A stretch of DNA of 64,000 bases from an uncultured Clostridia bacterium (GTDB taxonomy: Bacteria > Bacillota > Clostridia > Lachnospirales > Lachnospiraceae). The translations under genes were made by a program, and so were the position numbers. The DNA lies in assembly GCA_947385955.1 (NCBI GenBank), contig CANDNA010000013.1:1-64000 (forward strand). The letters are read 5' to 3'. The notes beneath the pieces were generated by a model. It did no database searches. It worked only from the letters and a program-made list of their open reading frames with translations, and was not told where the DNA came from. Shown piece after piece: positions 1 through 7,088 of this stretch; within the stretch, counting starts at the first letter, position 1; the number at the start of each line of letters is the position of its first letter.

Positions 1-222
1 ACAGACCACATGATGCTGCAGGCAACGGAATCAGGTCTTGGCTCCGTGTGGATATGTTATTTCAATCCTGATGTGATAAGCAGGGAGTTCGGGCTGCCGG
101 ATCATCTGGAGCCGGTCAATATCCTTGCAGTGGGGTATTCGGATGGGGAAGCGGAGGATCCGGAGCGTCACTCACAGACCAGAATCCCGGTGGAAGAGCT
201 GGTATCTTATGAAACCATATAA
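1..222 (+). CDS. Nitroreductase family protein, C-terminal part (cut by window edge)
   Basis: The reading frame is open from the first base and ends with TAA at 220-222, so the gene begins outside the window and only about 73 residues are visible. The visible part (ATESGLGSVWIC, then a proline-rich stretch and LAVGYSDGEAEDPERH) resembles the C-terminal third of FMN-dependent nitroreductases, where a Gly-Leu-Gly/Ser-x-W segment precedes a final strand of the LAVGY type. Substrate cannot be inferred. A hairpin terminator follows 12 bases after the stop. The internal ATG at 10 is not a plausible start, because the fold would be incomplete. Family assignment is fairly secure. Confidence 0.75.
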   Translation, partial: TDHMMLQATESGLGSVWICYFNPDVISREFGLPDHLEPVNILAVGYSDGEAEDPERHSQTRIPVEELVSYETI

Positions 223-233
223 GCAATACAAGG

Positions 234-261
234 AAAAGGGCTGTGCTATTTCAGCCCTTTT
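234..261 (+). terminator. Rho-independent terminator of the nitroreductase gene
   Basis: A perfect 10-bp stem (AAAAGGGCTG at 234-243 with CAGCCCTTTT at 252-261) surrounds an 8-base loop. The stem ends in As and Ts on its outer side, as in bidirectional terminators, although the T run is short. Confidence 0.6.
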
Positions 262-268
262 CGAATAG

Positions 269-439
269 TGCATACCTGATTTTGGATTTCTTTCATGCTA
301 CCGTCAATATGGCAAAACTGTCAGGGAGGATACGATCCGCCGACTGAAAAAGAACATCCCGGAAGTTGTGGAGGCAGTAAAGGAATACCCGGTAAAATTC
401 ACAGATATGTATTGTAGATGGCAGGCAACTATTTTATAA
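269..439 (+). pseudogene. Possible remnant of a coding region, unknown family
   Basis: One frame stays open from 269 to the TAA at 437-439 and reads like real protein (for example REDTIRRLKKNIPEVVEAV and KFTDMYCRWQ). It has no credible start codon or ribosome binding site and an in-frame TAG at 266-268. It may be the 3' end of a decayed gene left between the nitroreductase terminator and the next gene. I do not recognise the family, and a chance open frame of 57 codons remains possible. Confidence 0.25.
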
Positions 440-501
440 TGAAATGTATAAAACGGATGAATTATAATGTTTATTCATAATTTCAGTTTACGGAGACATG
501 T

Positions 502-984
502 ATGACTTACGATGCAATAAATGAATTGATTGTTTCTGCTGAATCGTCAGGATATGAAAAGTTCTGGGAATACGATGGAGCATTTTTCATGCTGTTTTAT
601 GACAGATTTATGAATACGCCGTTTTCAGACATTCCGGATATTGCTTTTATGTATATGGAAATCAATAACTGGCAGGGGATGAGTGTCCGGTGCGGAGTGT
701 GGCAATATTACGAGAGCGGAGCGTTTCAGGACGGGAAATTTGAAAGGGTACTGTCCTTTCTGAGAACGAATCAGGAAGAAGAAATGGCCTCTGTTTATGC
801 AGGCGGCATACACGATTATGCAAATGAAAAATATCAGGGAAACTATGACTATCCGGAGGAATGGTTTGATGAAACAGACAGGGTAGACCAATGGATAAGT
901 GATCATGAGGAGTATCTCTATAAGTGGATGTATGATTTGATTTTGAATCATAAAAGCGAAATATTGGAACTTCAGATAAGCTGA
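502..984 (+). CDS. Hypothetical protein, possibly DMP19-like (DUF4375-like)
   Basis: This is a 160-residue acidic soluble protein with no signal peptide or membrane segment. The central part (YMEINNWQGMSVRCGVWQYYES, about residues 50-71) and the acidic, aromatic C-terminus (DHEEYLYKWMYDLILNHK) loosely recall DMP19/DUF4375 proteins, which have an E-x-N-x-G-x-x-Q-Y-Y type core and end in a Tyr-rich helix. Such proteins are common among small accessory and immunity-type genes. The match is weak, so the functional label is only a suggestion. It lies 33 bases upstream of the DUF1266 gene in the same direction and may be cotranscribed with it. The weak Shine-Dalgarno sequence before 502 (GGAGAC) makes the start tolerable but not certain. 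Confidence 0.6.
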   Translation: MTYDAINELIVSAESSGYEKFWEYDGAFFMLFYDRFMNTPFSDIPDIAFMYMEINNWQGMSVRCGVWQYYESGAFQDGKFERVLSFLRTNQEEEMASVYAGGIHDYANEKYQGNYDYPEEWFDETDRVDQWISDHEEYLYKWMYDLILNHKSEILELQIS

Positions 985-1017
985 CACCAAAAGATTGGCT
1001 GACAAGGAGGTATTATA

Positions 1018-1827
1018 ATGGGTGTTTTGGAACGTTTTCAGAAACAGGATGAGGTGCAGGACTTTTATCCCTATGACACGGGATTATCGCAGTCTGTTCA
1101 GGCGTTGTCTGCTGAATTAAATGAGAAGGGGCTTGCTGTCCGCAATTCCTGCGGCAGAGATCAGTTTATTGCTTTGCTGGCAGGCATCTCTGCTTTGCGA
1201 AAAACTCCCGGGATCCCCGGTCCGTCTCAGGCCGGCCCGGATTATTTTACTGTTTTGCCCATATGTGCGTCTCCGGAAGCAGCGGCTGAATGCCGGGCCC
1301 ATATGGAAAGGATATTCGGCATTACAGACAGGCAGTCTTTAGTGGACTTTTGCAATCGGGAAATTTGCTGCCACCGCCAGTATCTGGATTTTGCGGGCTT
1401 CTGGGAGGGCCGTCCGCCTTTTGATATGGCTGAACTGAACAAAGAGGCGTTGGAATATTTTCAGTCGGCCAGGGATTTTTCTGCCCAGTTCTATCCGATC
1501 GTAGGTCATACGGGCTATTTGGCCTGGGACATCAGCGAGTGCATGGGACATCTGCGGGCAGGCTATGCCTGTGGCATACTGACCCGGGAAGAGTTGGATG
1601 AGATGGCGGAATATTGGATTGTGCAGGCACAGGCTTTCGGAAACTGGGCGGAGTTTGCCACCAGTCTGGTGTGCGGTGAGCTGTATTGGGATTTCCGGCA
1701 CGGTTCCAGACTGCCTGAATTGAACAAGGGACTGGAACTGTGGACAAAGCTGATCCGTATTTTGCTGGAGGATCACACTGCCTGGGGCAGTGGTATGTGG
1801 TATAAGCCGGCAGATGAAACCAGATAA
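1018..1827 (+). CDS. DUF1266 domain-containing protein
   Basis: This is a 269-residue soluble protein. The C-terminal half carries the DUF1266 pattern: AWDISECMGHLRAGYACGILTRE, an acidic helix, then NWAEFATSLVCGELYWDF and a final W-G-S-G-W segment (about residues 165-265). DUF1266 proteins are widespread in bacteria and of unknown biochemical function. They often occur near polymorphic-toxin or immunity genes. The start at 1018 has an excellent Shine-Dalgarno sequence (AAGGAGG about 8 bases upstream). No catalytic residues can be named. A terminator-like hairpin follows at 1869-1903. Confidence 0.75.
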   Translation: MGVLERFQKQDEVQDFYPYDTGLSQSVQALSAELNEKGLAVRNSCGRDQFIALLAGISALRKTPGIPGPSQAGPDYFTVLPICASPEAAAECRAHMERIFGITDRQSLVDFCNREICCHRQYLDFAGFWEGRPPFDMAELNKEALEYFQSARDFSAQFYPIVGHTGYLAWDISECMGHLRAGYACGILTREELDEMAEYWIVQAQAFGNWAEFATSLVCGELYWDFRHGSRLPELNKGLELWTKLIRILLEDHTAWGSGMWYKPADETR

Positions 1828-1868
1828 AAGAGATTGCAGGGTTCTTTTTCTCCCGCTGATTCATGACA

Positions 1869-1903
1869 ATAGAAAGTTCGCACAGCGTGCTTTCTATTTT
1901 TTT
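1869..1903 (+). terminator. Terminator after the DUF1266 gene, related to a second hairpin at 2019-2047
   Basis: ATAGAAA at 1869-1875 pairs with TTTCTAT at 1891-1897, with an inner GCAC/GTGC stem, and is followed by a run of Ts to 1903. The flanking GACAATAGAAA and loop sequence recur 150 bases further on. Confidence 0.55.
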
Positions 1904-2018
1904 GTCTGACAGGGCGGTTTCATGCCCGGCCCGATTTGTCTGATTGTTATAAGGAATGATAAAATTTATTTGTTTTTCCAGAGACCATTCCGCCTCTCCA
2001 GGCATCTAATGTATGACA

Positions 2019-2047
2019 ATAGAAAATTTGCGCAAAGTATTTTCTAT
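2019..2047 (+). repeat. Second copy of the GACAATAGAAA hairpin, just before the sigma factor gene
   Basis: ATAGAAAAT at 2019-2027 pairs with ATTTTCTAT at 2039-2047 around a TTGCGCAA-containing loop. The left arm, loop and right arm resemble the hairpin at 1869-1897. There is no T run, so this copy is less likely to terminate. It could be a leader or operator element of the sigma factor operon. Confidence 0.4.
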
Positions 2048-2088
2048 TGCTTCTGCAAATACAAAAGCTGGCCGGCAGAAAGGACATT

Positions 2089-2553
2089 ATGAAAAAAGAA
2101 CAGTTAGGGCAACTCATTATTGCATCTGAGGACACGATGTATCATGTGGCAAAAACATTGCTTGCAAGTGATGCAGACTGCGCGGATGCGATACAGGAAA
2201 CCATTGTGAAAGCGTTTACAAAGCTGCATACGCTGCAGCAGGATTCTTATGCAAAAACCTGGCTTGTCAGGATATTGATAAATGAGTGCTATACCTTTTT
2301 GCGAAAGGCAAAGCGTGTGGTATCATTGGAAGATTTTCAGTATCAGGAAATTGTTAAGGAGCAGGAGGATTATTCAGATTTGTATGAGGCGGTGCGAAGG
2401 CTTCCTCCGGAAATCCGAATCTGCATTGTCCTCTATTACCTGGAAGGATACAGCGTGAAAGAAACGGCAAATCTGCTGGAGATTACAGAAAGCGCTGTGA
2501 AAAACCGTCTTGCCCGTGCAAGGAAGCAGATGCGCAGTGAGCTGAAGCAATGA
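2089..2553 (+). CDS. ECF-type RNA polymerase sigma factor
   Basis: This is a 154-residue sigma-70 family protein. Region 2 lies at about residues 10-75 (ASDADCADAIQETIVKAF and TWLVRILINECY). Region 4 lies at about 100-150 (LPPEIRICIVLYYLEGYSVKETANLLEITESAVKNRL), with a helix-turn-helix for the -35 element. There is no region 1 or 3, as expected for the ECF group. The start at 2089 is preferred over an ATG at 2047 because AGAAAGGA lies just upstream and the protein then begins MKKEQLGQL. The next gene, 46 bases downstream, encodes a membrane protein that fits an anti-sigma factor, so the pair is probably cotranscribed and autoregulated. The regulon is unknown. Confidence 0.9.
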   Translation: MKKEQLGQLIIASEDTMYHVAKTLLASDADCADAIQETIVKAFTKLHTLQQDSYAKTWLVRILINECYTFLRKAKRVVSLEDFQYQEIVKEQEDYSDLYEAVRRLPPEIRICIVLYYLEGYSVKETANLLEITESAVKNRLARARKQMRSELKQ

Positions 2554-2599
2554 AAGGGAACAGGATTTGCACGGAAACTGTTGAAATGGAGGATGGAAT

Positions 2600-4060
2600 A
2601 TGAAACTTGAAAATTTGAAATATGAGTTTCCAGAGATGCCGGAGGAGATAAGAGTTATGATAGAGAAAGAAGTGGAAAAACAGATCAAAACAGAACAGAT
2701 GCCGATGAAAGGAGGAAAGAGAGGGAGCAGGGCAGACAGGCATGGGCGGAGAGGCAGAAAAGCAATGGGCAGAACGGCGGCGGCTTCTCTGATTGCAGCA
2801 ATCTTATGCGGCACCACCGTATTTGCCGGAGTAGGCATCTACCGGATACAGCAAAAAAAGATCGGGGAACATGGCGTCAGTGTGGATGTCTCAGGCGGCG
2901 AAAATATGGATGCAAATGCAGCGGCGGAATCTTATACCATTCCGGATGTGAGGATGGAAGCGGGGTATCTGCCGGAAGGTATGGTGGAAGTGGAACAGGG
3001 CAAATACTGCTTTGAAGATGCATTGTATCAGGGCGGTGTTTCCATGACGTTTTACCGGATGGACACCGGTGATGACAAGTTTGAGATTCAGCATGGGGAT
3101 GTGCTTTCCAGTGAAACATTTATGGCCGATGGCAATGAGGGAGTATATCTGGAATACCCCAATCTGTATGAAGAAGAAATTTCGTTTAACCAGCGGATTT
3201 ATGTGGCATTTACAGATGTCCATTATGTGATGGAAATGTATGCGGCGTCAGACGTGAGTAAGGAAGAGGCGATCAAAATTGCGGAACATGTAAAACTGAT
3301 TCCAACGGAAGATACAGAAAGCGGAAACATTGTAAATGCCTGGGACTGGAGCAGTTATCAGGAAGGTTCTGACAAATTTGCAGAGGGAGAAGTCTGCGAA
3401 ACGGTAACTTCCATTGACAAAAAAGAAATGAAGGTTCACAGGATAGGGGACAGCTTTCCGGTAAATGACCAGGGGCTTGTGGCTAAGGTGGCAGACGTGA
3501 AAGTCCTGGATGATATCAGTGCATTGGACAGCTCACTGGTGGATGAAGACCTGAGACAGGAAGCGGACGGAAATGGAAAACTGCGGCCGGCAACGATTCA
3601 ATATGTAAAGGATGGCAATATGGATTCCCTGAGCCAGGAGGTGGACTCCAGGGAAGCGCCCCAGAAACTGGTCTATATCACAGTGGAATATACCAATACC
3701 GGCAGTGAAGAAATGACAGATGTCCTGTTTTTCGGGACTATGGAGCGTATCACAGAAGCCGACGGAACCATGCAGATGGCAGCGGAGGAGAAGCCTGGAG
3801 ATAACGATGCATGGGAAAGAGCAGTCAATCATGGATTATCCGGATTCAGTGAGATGTTCTATTATGATGTTCGCGGAGGGGAGAGGGGAAATAATTACAT
3901 CGGAAGCATCATGCCGGGGGAAACGGTAACGGTACATATGCTATGGGTTGTACTGGAAGAAGAACTGGGAAAGCTGTATCTGAACCTGGATACATGCGGC
4001 GGCGGATCTGAATTCAGTGAGTCCGCTCTGAAAATCGGCTATGTGGATATCAGACAGTAG
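2600..4060 (+). CDS. Membrane anti-sigma-like protein (DUF4179-like), partner of the upstream sigma factor
   Basis: This 486-residue protein has a charged N-terminal cytoplasmic part (residues 1-55; KYEFPEMPEEIRVMIEKEVEKQ), one membrane segment at about 58-80 (AAASLIAAILCGTTVFAGVGIY) and a long acidic extracellular region. The layout and N-terminal sequence resemble DUF4179 proteins that follow ECF sigma genes in Firmicutes and are presumed anti-sigma factors. The extracellular part could be a sensor and contains two or three beta-rich segments (for example KLVYITVEYTNTGSEEMTDVLFFG near 353). Its signal is unknown. The location, 46 bases after the sigma gene, is the main support for the role. 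Confidence 0.7.
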   Translation: MKLENLKYEFPEMPEEIRVMIEKEVEKQIKTEQMPMKGGKRGSRADRHGRRGRKAMGRTAAASLIAAILCGTTVFAGVGIYRIQQKKIGEHGVSVDVSGGENMDANAAAESYTIPDVRMEAGYLPEGMVEVEQGKYCFEDALYQGGVSMTFYRMDTGDDKFEIQHGDVLSSETFMADGNEGVYLEYPNLYEEEISFNQRIYVAFTDVHYVMEMYAASDVSKEEAIKIAEHVKLIPTEDTESGNIVNAWDWSSYQEGSDKFAEGEVCETVTSIDKKEMKVHRIGDSFPVNDQGLVAKVADVKVLDDISALDSSLVDEDLRQEADGNGKLRPATIQYVKDGNMDSLSQEVDSREAPQKLVYITVEYTNTGSEEMTDVLFFGTMERITEADGTMQMAAEEKPGDNDAWERAVNHGLSGFSEMFYYDVRGGERGNNYIGSIMPGETVTVHMLWVVLEEELGKLYLNLDTCGGGSEFSESALKIGYVDIRQ

Positions 4061-4178
4061 GATTTTTCCGCCCTGCTCTGCGGCGCTTGTTTTTTCCGGT
4101 TTGCAAGAATATAATATAACCACAGGAAGAAGTGATCAGGAAAGTGGTTTTGGCAGCTTATGGGAAGGAGAAAACGGG

Positions 4179-4670
4179 ATGAATCTATTGGAACATTTAA
4201 ATGAGAGAATACAGATCGTCGATGGGGAACCGTGCTGCGGCGGGGAAGATATGGTAAAGAAAGTAATGGAAACTTCTCCGCTCCCTCTGCCGGAAGATTA
4301 CATACAGTTTCTCAGGTCGATTTCAGGCCCGATGAGTGACGACAGTGAAAATTCCGGACTGGAATTTGAAGTAAAAGCAGGGGAGTATCCACTGTCTCTC
4401 TGGATGTTTTCCGCTCAACAGGCATTGCAGACATACACAGAATATAAAGTGTATTCGGCCCCTCTTTATGATAATATCATAGATCAGATCTGGCTGATTG
4501 GAAATGATCTGGGAGATTTGCTTTATTTCTATGGAACAGGGAAGGACGGATTTGGTCTGTATGTTGCGGAGGATGGTGCATTGGATATGGAGAATGCGGA
4601 TAAATTCGCTGACACACTGACAGATTTTCTGGTGAACGGAGCCGGAATCGACACAGCTTTTTGGAATTGA
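4179..4670 (+). CDS. SMI1/KNR4 (SUKH) family protein
   Basis: This is a 163-residue acidic soluble protein. The motif PLPEDYIQFLRSISGP near residues 34-49 is typical of the SUKH fold (a P-x-x-Y/F-x-x-F-L-x-x-x-N/S-G element). It is followed by a central strand pair and IWLIGNDLGDLLYFYGTGKDGFGLYV. SUKH proteins often act as immunity proteins against polymorphic toxins, but many have other roles and no toxin is visible here. The start at 4179 is chosen because GGGAAGGAG lies about 9 bases upstream. An in-frame upstream ATG at 4041 overlaps the preceding gene and lacks a binding site. It ends 26 bases before the GH36 start, with a run of nine Gs between. Confidence 0.8.
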   Translation: MNLLEHLNERIQIVDGEPCCGGEDMVKKVMETSPLPLPEDYIQFLRSISGPMSDDSENSGLEFEVKAGEYPLSLWMFSAQQALQTYTEYKVYSAPLYDNIIDQIWLIGNDLGDLLYFYGTGKDGFGLYVAEDGALDMENADKFADTLTDFLVNGAGIDTAFWN

Positions 4671-4696
4671 AGGAGCAGCGGGGGGGGGAATGGCTT

Positions 4697-6925
4697 ATGA
4701 TAACAGTAAACGAAAAAGACAGAGTATTTCATTTAAACAATGGCAGGATCAGCTATTTGCTGTATGTGATGGAAAGCGGGCAGTTAGGGCATCTCTATTT
4801 CGGAAAGGCGCTGAACCGGTCAGGCAGTTATCTGCATATGGTGGAAAAAGCCCACCGGCCTATGACAACGTATATCCGTGAAGGGGATTTGTATACATCT
4901 TATGAGCATCTGCGTCAGGAGTATCCCTGTTACGGAACGTCCGATTACCGTTATCCTGCCCTGGAAATCCAGGGCGGGGACGGAAGCCGGATCTGCAAAC
5001 CGGAATATCAGAGGTATGAGATCATAAAAGGGAAAAGACAGTTGGAAGGGCTTCCTGCCACCTATGCGGAGGAAGCAGACGAGGCGGCTACTCTGGAAAT
5101 TTATATGAAAGACGCTTTGCTGGGGCTGGAGCTTGTCCTTTCTTATTCCATTTTCCGGGATGTGGATGCAGTGGCAAGAAGTGTCCGGTTCATAAACAAA
5201 GGAGAAGGAACCCTCTTTCTTGACAGGGCCATGAGCATGAGTGTGGATATGCCGGATGCGGAGTTTCAAACCGTGCAGTTATCCGGGGCCTGGTCCAGAG
5301 AGCGTTATGTGAAAGTCCGGGATCTGGCGCCGGGAATTACGGCGGTATCCAGTATGCGGGGAAATTCTTCTCATCACCATAATCCGTTCCTGGCTCTGAA
5401 AAGGAAAACTGCTACAGAGCACAGTGGTGATGTATACGGATTCAGCCTGGTTTACAGCGGCAATTTCCTTGCACAGGCAGAAGTGGACAATTATCAGGTG
5501 CTTCGTATCCTGCTGGGAATCAATCCTTTCGGGTTCCGGTGGAAGCTGGAGCAGGGGGAAATCTTTACAACGCCGGAAGCAGTGACGGTGTATTCCGGAG
5601 AAGGATTAAACGGCATGAGTCAGCAGTTTCACCGGCTTTACCGAAACCGGCTGGCGAGAGGATACTGGCGAGACCGTGAGAGGCCGGTACTGATCAATAA
5701 CTGGGAAGCCACACAGTTCGATTATGTGGAACAGGATCTGCTTTTATTTGCCGGAAAGGCAAAAGAGTGCGGTGTGGAAATGTTTGTCCTGGATGACGGA
5801 TGGTTCGGGGCAAGAAATGACGATAAGAGGGGACTTGGAGACTGGAAGGCCAATCGGGAAAAACTTCCGGATGGGGTGGAAGGACTTGCAGAAAAGATAG
5901 AAGCTCTCGGTATGAAATTCGGCCTGTGGTTTGAGCCGGAGATGGTAAATAAAGACAGTGATTTTTTCCGCAGTCATCCTGATTATATCCTAGAGACACC
6001 GGGGCGGAGCGCTTCTCACGGACGCAATCAGTTTGTCCTGGATTTTTCCAGAAAAGAAGTGGTGGATGCGGTTTATGAACAGATGTACGCACTGTTATCC
6101 ACTGCAAAGATCAGTTATATCAAATGGGATATGAACCGCTCTATCAGTGAATGCTATTCAGCGGCTTACCCGGCAGACCGTCAGGGGGAAATTTTCCACC
6201 GGTATATTCTGGGGGTCTATGAGCTGCATGAACGTCTGCTACAGGCATTTCCGGAACTTTTGATAGAATCCTGCTCCAGCGGCGGCGGACGGTTTGACGC
6301 AGGGATGCTGTATTATGCACCTCAGGGGTGGGTGTCCGATGATTCCGATGCCATTGAACGTACCAAAATTCAGTACGGCACCAGCTTTGTATATCCGCTC
6401 AGCTGTATGGGGGCGCATGTTTCGGCCTGCCCCAATGACCAGGTGGGACGGATCACACCCATTGAAACAAGGGGAAATGTGAGCTACACAGGAGCGTTTG
6501 GTTATGAACTGGATTTGAACAGGTTAAGCAGTACAGAAATAGAAACCGTGAAAGAGCAGATTGCATTTTATAAAGAAAACAGAGGACTGATTGCAACAGG
6601 AGATTTTTACCGTCTGCTCAGTCCCTTTGAGGGGAACTTTGCAGCATGGGAAATCGCAGACCAGAGCGGCAGCAGAGCACTGGTTACGGTGACACGGCTT
6701 TTAAGTGAAGTAAATGGGCCGTACAGACGGCTGCTTCTCAGAGGATTGCGGAAGGAACAGAAGTATCATGTAGAGAGCCGCTATCTGTCTTATGATGCCT
6801 ATGGGGATGAGCTGATGCAGTTCGGAATGATGCTGGAAGACAAATCCTCCGGGCAGGTGATTGACGGAAGCGGCGGCTGTCAGGATTTCCTTTCTGTTTT
6901 ATATGAAGTTACGGCCGTCAGATAA
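4697..6925 (+). CDS. Alpha-galactosidase, glycoside hydrolase family 36
   Basis: This 742-residue cytoplasmic enzyme (no signal peptide) should release terminal alpha-1,6-galactose from raffinose-family sugars or galactomannan fragments. An N-terminal beta-sandwich (about 1-320) precedes a TIM barrel (about 330-650; NNWEATQFDYVE, FVLDDGWFGARNDD, GLWFEPEMV, YIKWDMNRSISE, ESCSSGGGRFD, SDDSDAIER) and a C-terminal beta domain. Counting from 4697, the nucleophile Asp in KWDMN is residue 478 and the acid/base Asp in SDDSD is residue 548. This matches the numbering I recall for Geobacillus GH36 enzymes and supports this start over an in-frame ATG at 4661. A strong terminator follows. Confidence 0.93.
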   Translation: MITVNEKDRVFHLNNGRISYLLYVMESGQLGHLYFGKALNRSGSYLHMVEKAHRPMTTYIREGDLYTSYEHLRQEYPCYGTSDYRYPALEIQGGDGSRICKPEYQRYEIIKGKRQLEGLPATYAEEADEAATLEIYMKDALLGLELVLSYSIFRDVDAVARSVRFINKGEGTLFLDRAMSMSVDMPDAEFQTVQLSGAWSRERYVKVRDLAPGITAVSSMRGNSSHHHNPFLALKRKTATEHSGDVYGFSLVYSGNFLAQAEVDNYQVLRILLGINPFGFRWKLEQGEIFTTPEAVTVYSGEGLNGMSQQFHRLYRNRLARGYWRDRERPVLINNWEATQFDYVEQDLLLFAGKAKECGVEMFVLDDGWFGARNDDKRGLGDWKANREKLPDGVEGLAEKIEALGMKFGLWFEPEMVNKDSDFFRSHPDYILETPGRSASHGRNQFVLDFSRKEVVDAVYEQMYALLSTAKISYIKWDMNRSISECYSAAYPADRQGEIFHRYILGVYELHERLLQAFPELLIESCSSGGGRFDAGMLYYAPQGWVSDDSDAIERTKIQYGTSFVYPLSCMGAHVSACPNDQVGRITPIETRGNVSYTGAFGYELDLNRLSSTEIETVKEQIAFYKENRGLIATGDFYRLLSPFEGNFAAWEIADQSGSRALVTVTRLLSEVNGPYRRLLLRGLRKEQKYHVESRYLSYDAYGDELMQFGMMLEDKSSGQVIDGSGGCQDFLSVLYEVTAVR

Positions 6926-6938
6926 AGGAACGCTATGA

Positions 6939-6977
6939 GGACTGGATTCTGTTTTGAACAGGATCCAGTCCTTTTTT
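6939..6977 (+). terminator. Rho-independent terminator of the GH36 gene
   Basis: A 15-bp stem with one wobble pair (6939-6953 with 6957-6971) is followed by six Ts. It separates the GH36 gene from the kinase/regulator/transporter operon. Confidence 0.88.
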
Positions 6978-7011
6978 GCTCAGGGCAATAGAATGCGGCC
7001 CGGGTAACCTT

Positions 7012-7070
7012 ATAAAATTCCCGCTTTTTCATAAAATTCCCGTTTTCCGGACTGCGGGAATCGTTATAAT
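7012..7070 (+). promoter_or_regulatory. Putative promoter with two direct repeats upstream of the sensor kinase
   Basis: ATAAAATTCCCG occurs at 7012-7023 and again at 7031-7042, 19 bases apart. The second copy also forms an inverted repeat TTCCCG/CGGGAA (7037-7042, 7055-7060). A TATAAT -10 box lies at 7065-7070, 18 bases before the kinase start. No good -35 box is visible, which fits an activated promoter. The repeats are candidate binding sites for the AraC-type regulator encoded downstream, which is an inference. Confidence 0.4.
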
Positions 7071-7088
7071 AAAAAGGGAGGGTATGCC

